DNA of 64,000 bases from Kazachstania africana CBS 2517 (Eukaryota; Ascomycota; Saccharomycetes; Saccharomycetales; Saccharomycetaceae). Shown one piece after another: positions 10,734-20,704 of this stretch (the first letter of the stretch is position 1; every line of letters starts with the position of its first letter). Location of the stretch: the NCBI RefSeq assembly GCF_000304475.1, contig NC_018942.1, positions 1,116,001 through 1,180,000 of the forward strand, in the 5' to 3' direction. A program made the position numbers and the translations under genes. The notes beneath the pieces are model-generated. The model did no database searches, was not told where the DNA came from, and saw nothing but the letters and a program-made list of their open reading frames with translations.

Positions 10734-13262
10734 TCAATCATTTCCATTAGTGATATTTTCGTCATCTTCAAGCGGGCCTATCCATTCAAGGCATTTCATG
10801 ACTTCCCCATGTATTTCCACCAAATTTGTTTTGATATTTGTATTGGATCTCAACTCTTTTAATGCTTTCTCCCACAAATAATTCTTGTATTTCAAGTCCA
10901 CTAGATCAGACAGGAATATGTCACGTAATTGCACTGTACTTAAATAGGCTGGGTCGGCATTTTGTTTTTTGGCTTTCTTGAGCCTCTCGATAGTCTTTTT
11001 AGCTAACTGTACAGTTTCTTTCTTCTCCTTGAAATATTTTTTTAGGCTGACCTCTATAATTTTTATGAATGATAATGTAGCAACAAGGGCCCAAATTAGA
11101 TATCTGAAATTGTAATAGGTTCTGTATACTTCACTTTCAAACTTGCATTTGAGGCTGATATATTTCTTGGACGATGAGCGAAAATGTCCGTTTTTTGATT
11201 TGGTTCTTGTTTGTGAAATATATCCTTCCTGTCCTTGAATCTCATGGGCTTGAATGTGTTTATCGGTATCGTTTGAAAAGTCGGGGTTATCATCGAATAA
11301 CTGTTTAGATTTGTTAGTAATTTCATTCTTGTTTGATTTAATAAAAAATAAGTCATCATTACTCACTTGCCTCCATGTGATTTCTGGTTTTTCTTTTAAA
11401 ATTTGAACAACTTCATCCCATAGCTCTGAAAACTCTTCCGCTTCAATCCATGGGGCGCGAGATTCATTAAATATTTCGTAAAGTTCATCTTCACTTAGGC
11501 CGCTTTCCAGATCATTATTGCTTTCGCCACACATAATTTGTGCATTTTTTATTCTTAAAAATTCTAGTGATTTTTCGACCACTTCTTTAACTAATTGGTC
11601 TCTCTTATCATCCCTTTCACATTTATGACTGATTGGTATCAATCCAAATAAATTGAATTTGGATCTTACCAGCTTGTGATCAGGCTTACATTTTAGTTTC
11701 ATGTGAGGGTAGCAAATTGAATTTTCAGGACATGGTATGCATTCGGGCAGTAAAGGCACTAAAATGTTATCTAATGTGGAAGCTAGGGGGAAATGTGGAT
11801 ATAAAGTTTCAAATTTAGAAGTAGGTAATTCATGACCACAATAGCCAACCAATAATTTTTGCTCACGGTACCAAAGTCCCAGTAATATTGGTACCATTAT
11901 GAAAGATAAAGCTAGAGAATTAAAGAAACAAGTCCTAATAAAACGAGCAAATGTTCTTGGCTTGGTATCTTCATGCCCATTTATAGCAGCAGTTTGTTCA
12001 TCATCATCTGAGATGACCTCTAACTCATCATCTTCTTTAATTTCTATATTGTCATCTAGGATATGTTTCACATCATACTTTTCTTCTTCTTTTCGACTTC
12101 TTGATAAAATTGGCTCTAGACCTTGTTTTATGTGTTGTTCTGTTAAGATTACATCTTTGGATCTTATAACTGGTGTCTTCTGTAATTTTGGTAAATTGGA
12201 TTCTTTAGCCTTTTGCGCCAAGTCCTTTTTTGGATTGGTAAATGATCCTGACTCAGCACTTGAATTCTCGTCATGGTTGTCAATTTGATTCTGCATTTGT
12301 TTAACACGGTTTTCACTTTCTTTTACATCATCCTCATCTGGCAATTCTGGGGTCTTAATACGGCCAATTTGGAGATTGTCATCCATATCATTGTCAACAT
12401 CAGTTATTTCCACTAATGGTTCACCCCTTTCAGGTTTACTGAAATCATATGCGGGAGACAATTGTTCGTTCAGTGAAGGTACGTTAGGAATTTTACTTGA
12501 AGAAGGTATGAAATCAGTAATGCTACTTTCATCAGATAACAAAGGGGAATAATTTGATTTTCCTTCCTCGGTTGCCTCTGTGGTATTTTTATTTTCTTCT
12601 AGTGCCCTATGAAGTTGTTTAGCAAATGCAGGTGACACCTTCAAGTTATTAAAACTTGGAGATGCTTCATTTCCTTTATATGAAAAATCTAAGTTATTTT
12701 TCGATGGTGTTGATGATGTTCTTTGTTGAGATTCAAACAATTTTGATTCTGTAAACTGAACTATTGAATCGGCTAAATCAGAATCAGAGGATGAGGATGA
12801 CAATTCAAATTTGTCAATCATAAGTGCTCTTTCTGGGGATTTTGATGGACTTTTCTTCGATACTTTATCGATTATAGGTGTCATAGATTTAGAATCTTTT
12901 TTCGATTTTTTGTTTAAAGGAGTAGATGCATCTTTCAGAAACTCTTCATTAAGTTTTCTTCCAGTGGAGTTAGTTTCTGGATTAATAGCACTTTCATTTT
13001 CTAAAGATTCTCTCTTTCTTTTCTTTTTGATTGTATTATCTGGGGTAATTCCTTTGATTCCGTTACTGCTTGGTTTCACATTTAGGTGTTTTTCCCTTAA
13101 CTCAGGAATCAATGGAACAATATTTTCCTTGTATAATTCTAATAACTGAGATTTCTTAGAATGTGATGAATAGTCGATCGAATTTTCTGTTAAAATCCTT
13201 CTCAGATCAGTTACTTTTAAGGTCGATGTGTCAAAATCAGGATTTAAATAATCTAGATCCAT
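10734..13262 (-). CDS. SRC1: Inner nuclear membrane LEM-like protein Src1/Heh1
   Basis: 842 residues unspliced from the ATG at 13262; upstream codons extend the frame only to a TTG, and MDLDYLNPDFD aligns with the S. cerevisiae N-terminus, so the longer frame is rejected. Heh1 tethers rDNA and subtelomeric chromatin to the nuclear envelope and takes part in nuclear pore quality control. The N-terminal helix-extension-helix fold (residues about 13-50, LKVTDLRRILTENSID) is followed by a basic, Ser-rich linker with nuclear-localisation clusters (KKKRKRES). One membrane segment is CFFNSLALSFIMVPILLGLWY, then a Cys-containing lumenal domain, a second segment YLIWALVATLSFIKII, and a C-terminal winged-helix-like MAN1 region. 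A double splice donor at 11370/11366 and branch site at 11313-11319 predict two isoforms (see next entry). Confidence 0.94.
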   Translation of the reverse strand: MDLDYLNPDFDTSTLKVTDLRRILTENSIDYSSHSKKSQLLELYKENIVPLIPELREKHLNVKPSSNGIKGITPDNTIKKKRKRESLENESAINPETNSTGRKLNEEFLKDASTPLNKKSKKDSKSMTPIIDKVSKKSPSKSPERALMIDKFELSSSSSDSDLADSIVQFTESKLFESQQRTSSTPSKNNLDFSYKGNEASPSFNNLKVSPAFAKQLHRALEENKNTTEATEEGKSNYSPLLSDESSITDFIPSSSKIPNVPSLNEQLSPAYDFSKPERGEPLVEITDVDNDMDDNLQIGRIKTPELPDEDDVKESENRVKQMQNQIDNHDENSSAESGSFTNPKKDLAQKAKESNLPKLQKTPVIRSKDVILTEQHIKQGLEPILSRSRKEEEKYDVKHILDDNIEIKEDDELEVISDDDEQTAAINGHEDTKPRTFARFIRTCFFNSLALSFIMVPILLGLWYREQKLLVGYCGHELPTSKFETLYPHFPLASTLDNILVPLLPECIPCPENSICYPHMKLKCKPDHKLVRSKFNLFGLIPISHKCERDDKRDQLVKEVVEKSLEFLRIKNAQIMCGESNNDLESGLSEDELYEIFNESRAPWIEAEEFSELWDEVVQILKEKPEITWRQVSNDDLFFIKSNKNEITNKSKQLFDDNPDFSNDTDKHIQAHEIQGQEGYISQTRTKSKNGHFRSSSKKYISLKCKFESEVYRTYYNFRYLIWALVATLSFIKIIEVSLKKYFKEKKETVQLAKKTIERLKKAKKQNADPAYLSTVQLRDIFLSDLVDLKYKNYLWEKALKELRSNTNIKTNLVEIHGEVMKCLEWIGPLEDDENITNGND
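11301..11370 (-). other. SRC1: Predicted alternative intron in SRC1 with overlapping donors
   Basis: On the coding strand GCAAGTGAGT sits at 11370-11361, giving two donors 4 nt apart: GCAAGT from 11370 and GTGAGT from 11366. An exact TACTAAC is at 11319-11313 and the first following acceptor, ACAG, ends at 11301. Removing 66 nt (GTGAGT donor) keeps the frame and gives about 820 residues with the second membrane segment. Removing 70 nt (GCAAGT donor) shifts the frame, adds 68 different residues and stops at 11096, giving about 698 residues without the second membrane segment. S. cerevisiae SRC1 uses the same kind of overlapping donor pair at the equivalent place to make 834- and 687-residue forms. 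Unlike a constitutive intron, the 66-nt version contains no stop, so unspliced RNA is also translatable. Confidence 0.82.
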
Positions 13263-14013
13263 GGTAAAAAGATTAATAATAAAACTTTTTTCTTTCTCAA
13301 ACAAATATATGGATTTGTTAGACGATAAAACTTCCTTTACAATTGGTAAGTTATCATAAAAACGGCTCTTAAATTCAATTGAATGGAATAAGCTTTGTTT
13401 GTTTTTGTTCAACTTAATTTCTCAAATCATCAACATTCATCGCGAATTCAACAACGAAATCTAATGGTACATAAAAAAACAACAGCGAAGCAGTTTCTCA
13501 TTTGGAAATATGAGCCCTAACTGATTTTCCGGGCTTAGGCCGATTTTATGCGTTCGAGATTTGTTTGCCCTATTTTAAGTCATTAACTAACCCTAGGGTT
13601 TCTGTTCATCCCGTTTTGTGAACTAATAGGGTAATCTTACCCCAATGCGTTGATTTCGCCTGAAAAGGGAAGGTGTATTTGTCAATGATGAAAAAAAAAA
13701 TTATATAAAAAGGAATGGCTCTCGCACAATCTTGCCATCTGAGATACTTTTTTTGATGCTGGTGGGAATTTTCTACATAAAATCTAAATATAATCATTCA
13801 TTTGTATCTTTCTATTACTTATTTCTCGTTTGTGATTGCAATTTCAGCTTTTTTCGTCTTCCTTTGCTGCACTTATTGACACTTTTTTCCATATTTGTCA
13901 AATACTGTTCACAATCAATTATCCTCGATAATAACGGGTCTTAAAACAATTTTCTTCTGAACCCTGTTTTCAAGTACGTTTTGTGAGAAAATATAAAGAT
14001 TAACATAGAAAGA
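13263..14013. other. Divergent SRC1/AMD1 promoter
   Basis: A 751-bp spacer with no supported gene. It has poly(A)/poly(T) tracts (for example 13689-13698) and pyrimidine-rich sequence before AMD1. A TGATTTTCCG word near 13520 was considered as a centromere element and rejected. Confidence 0.55.
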
Positions 14014-16380
14014 ATGGACGCTGATAAGGTTAATACTAATTTATCAGACTTGTCACTTGAAGCTGCCCCATCTCACGATGATGTAACAAATCCGGGGTTG
14101 TTGGTAGATAGAGAGGATAACCTTGACGCTTCTGATGATGTTGCGAATCAGATGGAATTGCAACTGTCGAATGACGGTAGTGACAACAATATTTCTTCAA
14201 TGAATGCAAATTTCTCATACCATGAAAGCCAAAAGTTGATTCAGAATAATTCAAAGCATATTGCAGTTGATGAGCATGATGTGAATTCTGCTATCTTAGA
14301 ACAACCGAGACATGCTTCCAATCTAAGTACAGAGTCTCCCACTACTAAGAAATCAAGAACTCTTTCTGCAAGTGCCCAACATACCATTCCGGAACCACCA
14401 AGACCACTTTGGAATAAGGAACCGAAAGTAAAGAAGGAGACTACCCTTTATAAGATGGGTATGCTCGCTGAAGATGCAGAGCAACAGTTCTCTGAAGACC
14501 CTTCCCCGGAGCTTATCGATTTATATTCCAAAGTGCAAGAATGTAGAGATTTAAGAACAAAATATCAAACCTTATCAGTTCAAAATGACAACCAAAATCC
14601 AAAAAATAAGCCAGATTGGAAGGTTTACCCATATCCACCAAAACCTTCATATAATGCAGATACTAAAACGGTAGTCCCAGTATTTAATAAGCCAGATGTG
14701 GAGGTGTTTGATTTTAATCAATGTGAAATTCCTGGCATAGATGAAGAGTGGGATTTTGGTTCCAATGGAGATGATAGCTATATTGTTCATAAAGCCGGAA
14801 ATCCAGATGATCTTATTGCCGATATTCCAACATTGCGTGATTACTATAGAGATTTGGATAAAATGATTGGAATCTCATCTGATGGTCCAGCCAAATCTTT
14901 TGCCTTCAGAAGGTTACAGTATTTGGAAGCTCGTTGGAACTTATATTACTTATTGAACGAATATCAAGAAACTAGCGTGTCAAAGAGGAATCCTCACAGA
15001 GATTTTTATAACGTGAGAAAAGTCGATACTCACGTTCATCATTCTGCTTGCATGAACCAAAAACATTTACTACGTTTTATCAAATATAAATTAAGGCATT
15101 CTGCTGAAGAGAAAGTTATATTCAGAGATGGACAACTGTTAACTTTAGAGGAAGTTTTCCGTTCTTTGAATTTGACTGGATATGATTTATCAATTGACAC
15201 ATTGGATATGCATGCCCATAAGGACACTTTTCATCGGTTTGATAAATTCAACTTGAAATATAATCCAATTGGCGAATCCCGTCTAAGAGAGATTTTCTTA
15301 AAGACAAATAACTATATTAGGGGTTCATACTTAGCTGAAATTACTCAGCAGGTCATATCTGATTTAGAAAATTCAAAATATCAAAATTGCGAATACAGAA
15401 TATCCATTTACGGAAGATCCTTGGATGAGTGGGATAAACTGGCTGCCTGGGTCATAGATAATAAAATAATTTCTCACAATGTCCGTTGGTTGATTCAAAT
15501 CCCTCGTCTTTACGACATCTATAAGAAGACAGGTATCGTTCAAAATTTCAATGATGTTTGTAAAAATATTTTCCAACCATTATTTGAAGTTACAAAGGAT
15601 CCAAGAAGCCATCCAAAATTACACGTATTTTTACAAAGAGTGATCGGGTTTGATTCTGTTGATGATGAATCTAAAGTGGATCGTCGTTTCCACAGAAAAT
15701 ACCCAAAGCCATCTTTATGGGAAGCTGATCAAAATCCACCATATTCTTACTACTTATACTATCTGTACTCAAGTGTAGCATCATTAAATCAATGGAGAGC
15801 AAAAAGAGGGTTCAATACATTGGTTTTGAGACCACATTGTGGTGAAGCTGGTGATCCAGAACATTTAGTCTCGGCATACATGTTAGCCCATGGTATCTCA
15901 CATGGTATCTTGTTGAGAAAAGTGCCATTTGTTCAATATCTTTACTACTTGGATCAGGTTGGTATTGCAATGTCTCCGCTATCAAATAATGCTCTGTTTT
16001 TGACCTATGATAAGAATCCATTTCCTCGTTATTTCAAAAGAGGTTTAAATGTTTCCCTATCTACGGATGATCCACTACAATTTTCATATACTAGAGAGCC
16101 ATTGATTGAAGAATACTCTGTTGCAGCTCAAATTTACAAATTATCTAATGTTGACATGTGTGAACTGGCAAGAAATTCGGTTTTACAAAGTGGTTGGGAA
16201 GCACAAATTAAGCAGCACTGGGTAGGTAAAGATTTCTACAAGGAGGGTGTTGAGGGTAATGATGTCGTAAAGACTAATGTTCCAGATATTAGAATCAATT
16301 ACAGATACGATACCCTTTCAACGGAGTTAGAATTGGTCCATCACTTTGCAACTTTTTCTCGTCATGCAGTGGAAATTTAA
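14014..16380 (+). CDS. AMD1: AMP deaminase
   Basis: A 788-residue enzyme that converts AMP to IMP and ammonia in the purine nucleotide cycle and adjusts adenylate energy charge. The first 150 residues are acidic and poorly conserved, as usual. The catalytic TIM-barrel carries the metal-binding VDTHVHHSACMN motif (about residue 340), then the RPHCGEAGDPEH block and the family signature SLSTDDPL near residue 685 (the two Asp residues bind metal and substrate). The start ATG is followed by an open frame with no competing upstream start. Convergent with CGI121, leaving 124 bp between them, as in YML035C-YML036W. Confidence 0.98.
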   Translation: MDADKVNTNLSDLSLEAAPSHDDVTNPGLLVDREDNLDASDDVANQMELQLSNDGSDNNISSMNANFSYHESQKLIQNNSKHIAVDEHDVNSAILEQPRHASNLSTESPTTKKSRTLSASAQHTIPEPPRPLWNKEPKVKKETTLYKMGMLAEDAEQQFSEDPSPELIDLYSKVQECRDLRTKYQTLSVQNDNQNPKNKPDWKVYPYPPKPSYNADTKTVVPVFNKPDVEVFDFNQCEIPGIDEEWDFGSNGDDSYIVHKAGNPDDLIADIPTLRDYYRDLDKMIGISSDGPAKSFAFRRLQYLEARWNLYYLLNEYQETSVSKRNPHRDFYNVRKVDTHVHHSACMNQKHLLRFIKYKLRHSAEEKVIFRDGQLLTLEEVFRSLNLTGYDLSIDTLDMHAHKDTFHRFDKFNLKYNPIGESRLREIFLKTNNYIRGSYLAEITQQVISDLENSKYQNCEYRISIYGRSLDEWDKLAAWVIDNKIISHNVRWLIQIPRLYDIYKKTGIVQNFNDVCKNIFQPLFEVTKDPRSHPKLHVFLQRVIGFDSVDDESKVDRRFHRKYPKPSLWEADQNPPYSYYLYYLYSSVASLNQWRAKRGFNTLVLRPHCGEAGDPEHLVSAYMLAHGISHGILLRKVPFVQYLYYLDQVGIAMSPLSNNALFLTYDKNPFPRYFKRGLNVSLSTDDPLQFSYTREPLIEEYSVAAQIYKLSNVDMCELARNSVLQSGWEAQIKQHWVGKDFYKEGVEGNDVVKTNVPDIRINYRYDTLSTELELVHHFATFSRHAVEI

Positions 16381-16504
16381 TTAATTAGTTACTTTTTTCA
16401 TTGTATATAATCTACATTCATTATATATGTCTATCTGCCTGAAGTCATACCATTTCTAATCATGTGGGTTCTCTATTGATATTGATGTATTAATTAAGAT
16501 GTAA

Positions 16505-17095
16505 CTATAAACCTCTCAGCAAAATGGCATCTACAACAGCTCTTGAGAGATCAGAGTTCGTTTCTGGCCTAAAAGTTTTTTCCAGCTTATAGATCTAAAT
16601 TAATAATAATGTTAGTAACTTGTGGAGTGGTCATTAAACAGTGAAGAAAAATATTAAAAAAAATCATACCTTTGAAATGTAATCTTTGTCAGCCAGTCTT
16701 CCTAGATTTTCGTCAGTAAACTCAATACAGGTCCCTTGAATAAAATCATAATTTATCTCCTCCTTTTTGGCTCCTATATGGACAGCAATTATAGATGTAG
16801 AGTTATCTAAAATACCAAACTTCTTGAAGGCATCGCCAATATTGGAAGTTGGTGAAAGGCACAAAAGACACTCTGAATGCAATGATTTCGTTCTCATTTT
16901 ATTATAGTTTACCTCGATGAGCGCTCTATGAATGGCTGAAAGTAGTTGCTCCCCAGATATGATTGCTTTCGCATCAATCAACGCATAGGGCAAATCTGCA
17001 ATTTTAGCTCGTATTTCCTTGCTATTCTTCACATTTTCATATAATGCAATATTAATCTCCGTACCTTCAAACTGTGGCAAAATTACGGTTGTCAT
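16505..17095 (-). CDS. CGI121: KEOPS/EKC subunit Cgi121 (two exons)
   Basis: Spliced gene: exon 1 is 17095-16670, intron 16669-16595 (75 nt), exon 2 16594-16505, giving 171 residues (S. cerevisiae 181). The donor is GTATGA (a variant of GTATGT), the branch site TACTAAC lies at 16617-16611 and the acceptor is TTTAG ending at 16595. The join falls between codons: exon 1 ends ...DYISK and exon 2 begins IYKLEKTFRPE and ends with LSRAVVDAILLRGL, matching the S. cerevisiae C-terminus closely. S. cerevisiae CGI121 also has an intron. Cgi121 is the KEOPS subunit that binds tRNA and Bud32, helping make the t6A modification; the complex was also linked to telomere upkeep. Without splicing the frame ends one codon into the intron. 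Confidence 0.95.
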
Positions 17096-17297
17096 GCTTG
17101 AGATCGACTGTTTATATGGGCCTACCTGTGATGTTCACTGGGTTTTTAGATATAAAATTATCTCATCAATTTTTTTTTAGTCCTGATGTTATGTTCATAT
17201 AGGAAAAAATGACAATATAAATTGAATGGTACAAGTGTATATCCCATATAAATGAAGCATAGTACTTGAAAAGTGTGTGTATGTATCTCGTTTTGTG

Positions 17298-18386
17298 ATG
17301 GTAGAAAATTCAACAGATGAAGATGTATGTGAGCTATTGAATTCTTTGATCCCAGATTCTATTGAAGCAACTATCAACGATGAAGAAGAAGAGAATGATG
17401 CGAATCTGTACAGATTATTGGATGAAGTTCCTGGTGGACGCAAATTAATGGCTCGTCTTTTTGCATCAAATAATGTACTTGATAGCGCATCTTTAGGGAC
17501 CCCAGCAATTTCTGCAGCGATCATTGAGATTGGCGAGCGATGGTTTGATGAAGAGAAGTTGGCAAGTTCTCAATTGTCCACGATGACGCTACAATTAGAG
17601 TCACCAGTAGTTTTCTCTTGGAGTAACAACGCTACTAGATCATTTAATAAGGATAAACATGAAGAAACGCCGAAAGATCAATTAAAAGAAAGTACTAATC
17701 AAAGACTGTTTGAAATGGCAACTGAAGAATTTGACAAGATCCCAAAGTTGCCGATATCGTGGAAGCAACTAGTTAGAGGTGAGACAAGTGCAGTAATGGA
17801 ACATCGTTTGCGCAATTTTGAAGACAAAGTTGCTGGATCACCTGGAAGGCAAGACAATAATCTATCATTTTCTACCTTTAAAGTGAACCCATTAGAGGAA
17901 TTTGTTGCGCAAGAACTACCAAGAATGAAAAAAGAGATGAAAGAAAAGAAGAAATCCAAGAAAAAAGGCATACTATGGTTCTGGGGTAAAAATAAAAGCC
18001 ACTCAGATAAGTTGAAAAATAAGGGTAGCATAGATGTTAATCCTATCTCAGTCGTAGCCTTAGATGAGCCAGTTCAAGAATCTGGTTCCGCAGAAAATAT
18101 TATAATAGAAGATAGCTCAAATGTTGACGAAGTGCTGAGCACGCATTCTGAAGATGAACTCAAATCGAACAGTTTTGTAGCAGAAGAGATATCGACAAAG
18201 TCCGGCACTGCAGAAAATACTGTGGCCACAGAAGATCTTTTATCATCCTCAAAGGGAACAAGTAAGGTCTCATCGCCATCTCTCTCTCTTTCTCTTGACG
18301 AAGCTGCTAATCTCATGGAGGACGATGGTAAGAAGGGTTTGAGCATGAGCACGTTCGTTCCACTGCAGCCAAAGAAGAAAACGTAA
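17298..18386 (+). CDS. YML037C-like protein of unknown function
   Basis: A 362-residue protein from the ATG at 17298; the frame is open 21 bp further up only to a GTG. It has an acidic N-terminal region with a conserved-looking LLDEVPGGRKLMARLF block, a short strongly basic stretch (KKEMKEKKKSKKKG followed by ILWFWGKNK) and a long Ser/Glu-rich tail ending in basic residues. No enzyme motif or membrane segment is visible. Position between CGI121 and YMD8 and strand match S. cerevisiae YML037C, a protein reported with clathrin-coated vesicles. The assignment depends on synteny more than on sequence I can recall, and I give no gene symbol. Confidence 0.72.
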   Translation: MVENSTDEDVCELLNSLIPDSIEATINDEEEENDANLYRLLDEVPGGRKLMARLFASNNVLDSASLGTPAISAAIIEIGERWFDEEKLASSQLSTMTLQLESPVVFSWSNNATRSFNKDKHEETPKDQLKESTNQRLFEMATEEFDKIPKLPISWKQLVRGETSAVMEHRLRNFEDKVAGSPGRQDNNLSFSTFKVNPLEEFVAQELPRMKKEMKEKKKSKKKGILWFWGKNKSHSDKLKNKGSIDVNPISVVALDEPVQESGSAENIIIEDSSNVDEVLSTHSEDELKSNSFVAEEISTKSGTAENTVATEDLLSSSKGTSKVSSPSLSLSLDEAANLMEDDGKKGLSMSTFVPLQPKKKT

Positions 18387-18865
18387 AGCAGCAGTATGCA
18401 CTGTGTTGCCCTCATGATACACAAAGAAGGTGAACTTTCAGACATGATTGATTGCACCTATTTTTTTTTCGTGAGATATCCACAAACTATCTCTACAAAT
18501 GCTGTAGACCCGCCCGACATTGTACATGCGTCTGCTGTCGTCTGTCAGTCTTCTCATAGAAGTGCTGTCACCAATGAACTTTCCACTTGGTGTTCTCATT
18601 CCAGCATATTTAGCACGCATCGACTGGCCAGTGGCTCATCAATTTACTCAAGTTAATGCTCTAATTGGGTAATTCTTTCTTGTTCCGGTAAGCGGGTTTC
18701 GAACATGATATGAAAATTTTCACCTGATTTTGGATATAATACGTGCTCATGTAAATATACATATATAAGGGAAGCAAGTAGTTAAGTGATATCGAGAATT
18801 ACGTTTATGACCTCAGATCGATAGATACTAGAGTGATTTTGTGTTAAAAGAGACGTCCAAAGTAT
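18387..18865. other. Intergenic between YML037C-like gene and YMD8
   Basis: 479 bp, no supported gene; it is the YMD8 promoter. TTTCGAAC near 18696 resembles a tRNA B box on the reverse strand but there is no A box, so it is not a tRNA. Confidence 0.55.
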
Positions 18866-20248
18866 ATGCTAAAATTGATTTTATTGTATACCGCAGGTTG
18901 GTATATTTGTGCGATCACACTATCAGTGTACAACAAATGGATGTTCGGTGGCACTAATGGTTTAGGCGTGGCATATCCTATTTTGGTAACGACTTGTCAT
19001 CAAGTGACTTTGTGGGTGCTGTCCTTTTGTTACATTAGGTACTATCTAAAGGATACGGGTAATGTCTTCAAAAGATTGTATAATAAAGAATGGCAGTTTT
19101 ACTTAAAATTTCTAGTTCCGACCGCTGTAGCAACCGCTGGTGATGTAGGGTTGAGCAATGCCTCTTTCAAGTATGTTCCGTTAATTATTTACACTATAAT
19201 CAAATCATCAAGTATAGCTTTCGTTCTATTATTTGGTTGTCTTTTCAAAGTTGAGAAATTCCATTGGAAACTTGGAACGATTGTTATTTCCATGTTCGTT
19301 GGTGTATGTATGATGGTTTATCAACCTTCCAATGGTTCTGCCGCTGACGAGAATAGCAATTTTCTCATCTTGGTGGGATCGTTGATGGTTTTGGCAAGTA
19401 GTTGCTTATCTGGCTTCAGATGGGTGTATACTCAGGTTATACTGAAGGGTGTACCAAACGAAAATGTAGAAATCAGATTACCAGATGATGATGATCCTCA
19501 TATTCAAGGTAACTTGGATTCGAGGTTAAACTCGTCAACTGGCGATAAAGTTAATGGCTCTGAAAGCGACAAACCGCATCCCGTATATACTATCTGCCAA
19601 TTAGCGCCACTAATGGCAGTTGCCTTGGTCATAACATCGTTGCTCGTGGAACAGCCAACATTTAGTTTATCTGACTCAAAATTATTCTCGTATGGTAGTG
19701 ATACCGGAGTTACAACACGATCATTTTTTGTCGGGATAATGTTACTTCTCATTCCAGGTGTGTTAGTTTTTGGACTAACGTTATCAGAATTCGGTATCTT
19801 ACAAATTACAAAAGTTTTGACTGTCTCGGTCATTGGTGTCATTAAAGAAGTTCTCACGGTGTTGATTGGTGTCTGGTTCTTGCATGAGAGAATAAGTGGA
19901 TGGTTAAACTGGTTGGGTGTCGTACTCATTTTAAGTGATGTGTTGTACTATAACTATTTCAGATATGGACAAAATCAAGAACAAGGCTATTCTAGCTTGG
20001 CTATGAACGATTTAGAATCACCAAGCGATATAGAAGAGCACTTTACATTGGGGGATAAGATTGCTACTGAGCCTTATCCACTGATGGGAACTACAATGCA
20101 AGGGTATGAAGCGGATGTTTTGACCAGAAAACTGTCTGGCGGTGCTTCAAATCTTGGAAGTGATGTGCCAGTAGACGAGGTTCTGTCAACATACGCCCCA
20201 AATTTCGAATTGCAAACAAATTCAGGAGAAACTGAAAATAATGCATAA
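18866..20248 (+). CDS. YMD8: Nucleotide-sugar/triose-phosphate transporter family protein Ymd8
   Basis: A 460-residue membrane protein of the drug/metabolite transporter superfamily (S. cerevisiae Ymd8 is 442). About ten hydrophobic segments run from LILLYTAGWYICAITLSVYN at the N-terminus to WLNWLGVVLILSDVLYY. The NKW motif after the first segment and the GDVGLSN and IKSSSIAF blocks are typical of the TPT/nucleotide-sugar transporter family. A hydrophilic loop of about 45 residues sits between the two halves, and the C-terminal 90 residues are acidic and cytosolic. Ymd8 is placed in early secretory membranes or COPI vesicles in S. cerevisiae; its substrate is unknown. It is the last gene of the YML block. 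Confidence 0.93.
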   Translation: MLKLILLYTAGWYICAITLSVYNKWMFGGTNGLGVAYPILVTTCHQVTLWVLSFCYIRYYLKDTGNVFKRLYNKEWQFYLKFLVPTAVATAGDVGLSNASFKYVPLIIYTIIKSSSIAFVLLFGCLFKVEKFHWKLGTIVISMFVGVCMMVYQPSNGSAADENSNFLILVGSLMVLASSCLSGFRWVYTQVILKGVPNENVEIRLPDDDDPHIQGNLDSRLNSSTGDKVNGSESDKPHPVYTICQLAPLMAVALVITSLLVEQPTFSLSDSKLFSYGSDTGVTTRSFFVGIMLLLIPGVLVFGLTLSEFGILQITKVLTVSVIGVIKEVLTVLIGVWFLHERISGWLNWLGVVLILSDVLYYNYFRYGQNQEQGYSSLAMNDLESPSDIEEHFTLGDKIATEPYPLMGTTMQGYEADVLTRKLSGGASNLGSDVPVDEVLSTYAPNFELQTNSGETENNA

Positions 20249-20569
20249 TTATCAATATATCAAGGCCATTCTATCGCATGAAGTAGTATTATAACCATAT
20301 ATAATATAACATATGTATATTCATTTAGTAGCATCGTTTCCGTAAGCATTTAAAGCCATTATGTTACGAGGTTCATTGCCATGTTGTGAAGCCTCTGCAA
20401 CTCTCAGGATCAGATCTTCAAAAGCATGTAATTAGTTCTCGAAAGTCTCGTTAAATAGTCTATAGGAGTTTATTATTTTAGATATAATCAACTACTGTCA
20501 TATATGTTTAGCCCTAATTAGGGTATGGATGTTTTTTTTTCATTCCGAGTGTAGCGAGAACTAATAAAA
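20249..20569. other. Intergenic at the YMD8 / STP synteny junction
   Basis: 321 bp between the last gene of the YML-like block and the first of the YHR-like block. I see no tRNA, LTR or gene relic to mark the rearrangement, only a poly(T) run at 20532-20540. Confidence 0.55.
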
Positions 20570-20704
20570 ATGGAATTTCAGGTCAGCCAATGGAAGCATT
20601 TATCGAGTATATTGCTCGAGATCCAAGAGAAACTATCCAAGAATATTGTTGTAGGAAGTATTAAGTTTATACAAGAAGGGGATAGTGAAGTACATGGAGG
20701 GTGA
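20570..20704 (+). other. Short upstream frame resembling the Stp1/Stp2 regulatory helix
   Basis: An ATG at 20570 opens a 44-codon frame that ends at TGA 20702-20704, eight bases past the ATG of the main STP frame at 20694 and in a different register. The peptide contains an amphipathic stretch, SSILLEIQEKLSKNIVVG, in the position and style of the N-terminal region I of S. cerevisiae Stp1 (KIYAFFRELVSGVI). The main frame is +1 relative to this one, and the two would join by skipping the T of TGA after GGG. It is either an overlapping upstream ORF, the displaced N-terminus of the STP protein, or a sequence error. Confidence 0.55.

Noticed and set aside
12811..13149. 112-codon forward frame inside SRC1
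   Set aside because: Antisense shadow of the Ser-rich SRC1 linker.
13512..13545. TGATTTTCCG word resembling centromere element III
   Set aside because: The CCGAA core is not kept and there is no CDEI or AT-rich CDEII at the right distance.
18690..18710. tRNA B-box-like GTTCGAAAC on the reverse strand
   Set aside because: No A box, no acceptor pairing and no cloverleaf around it.
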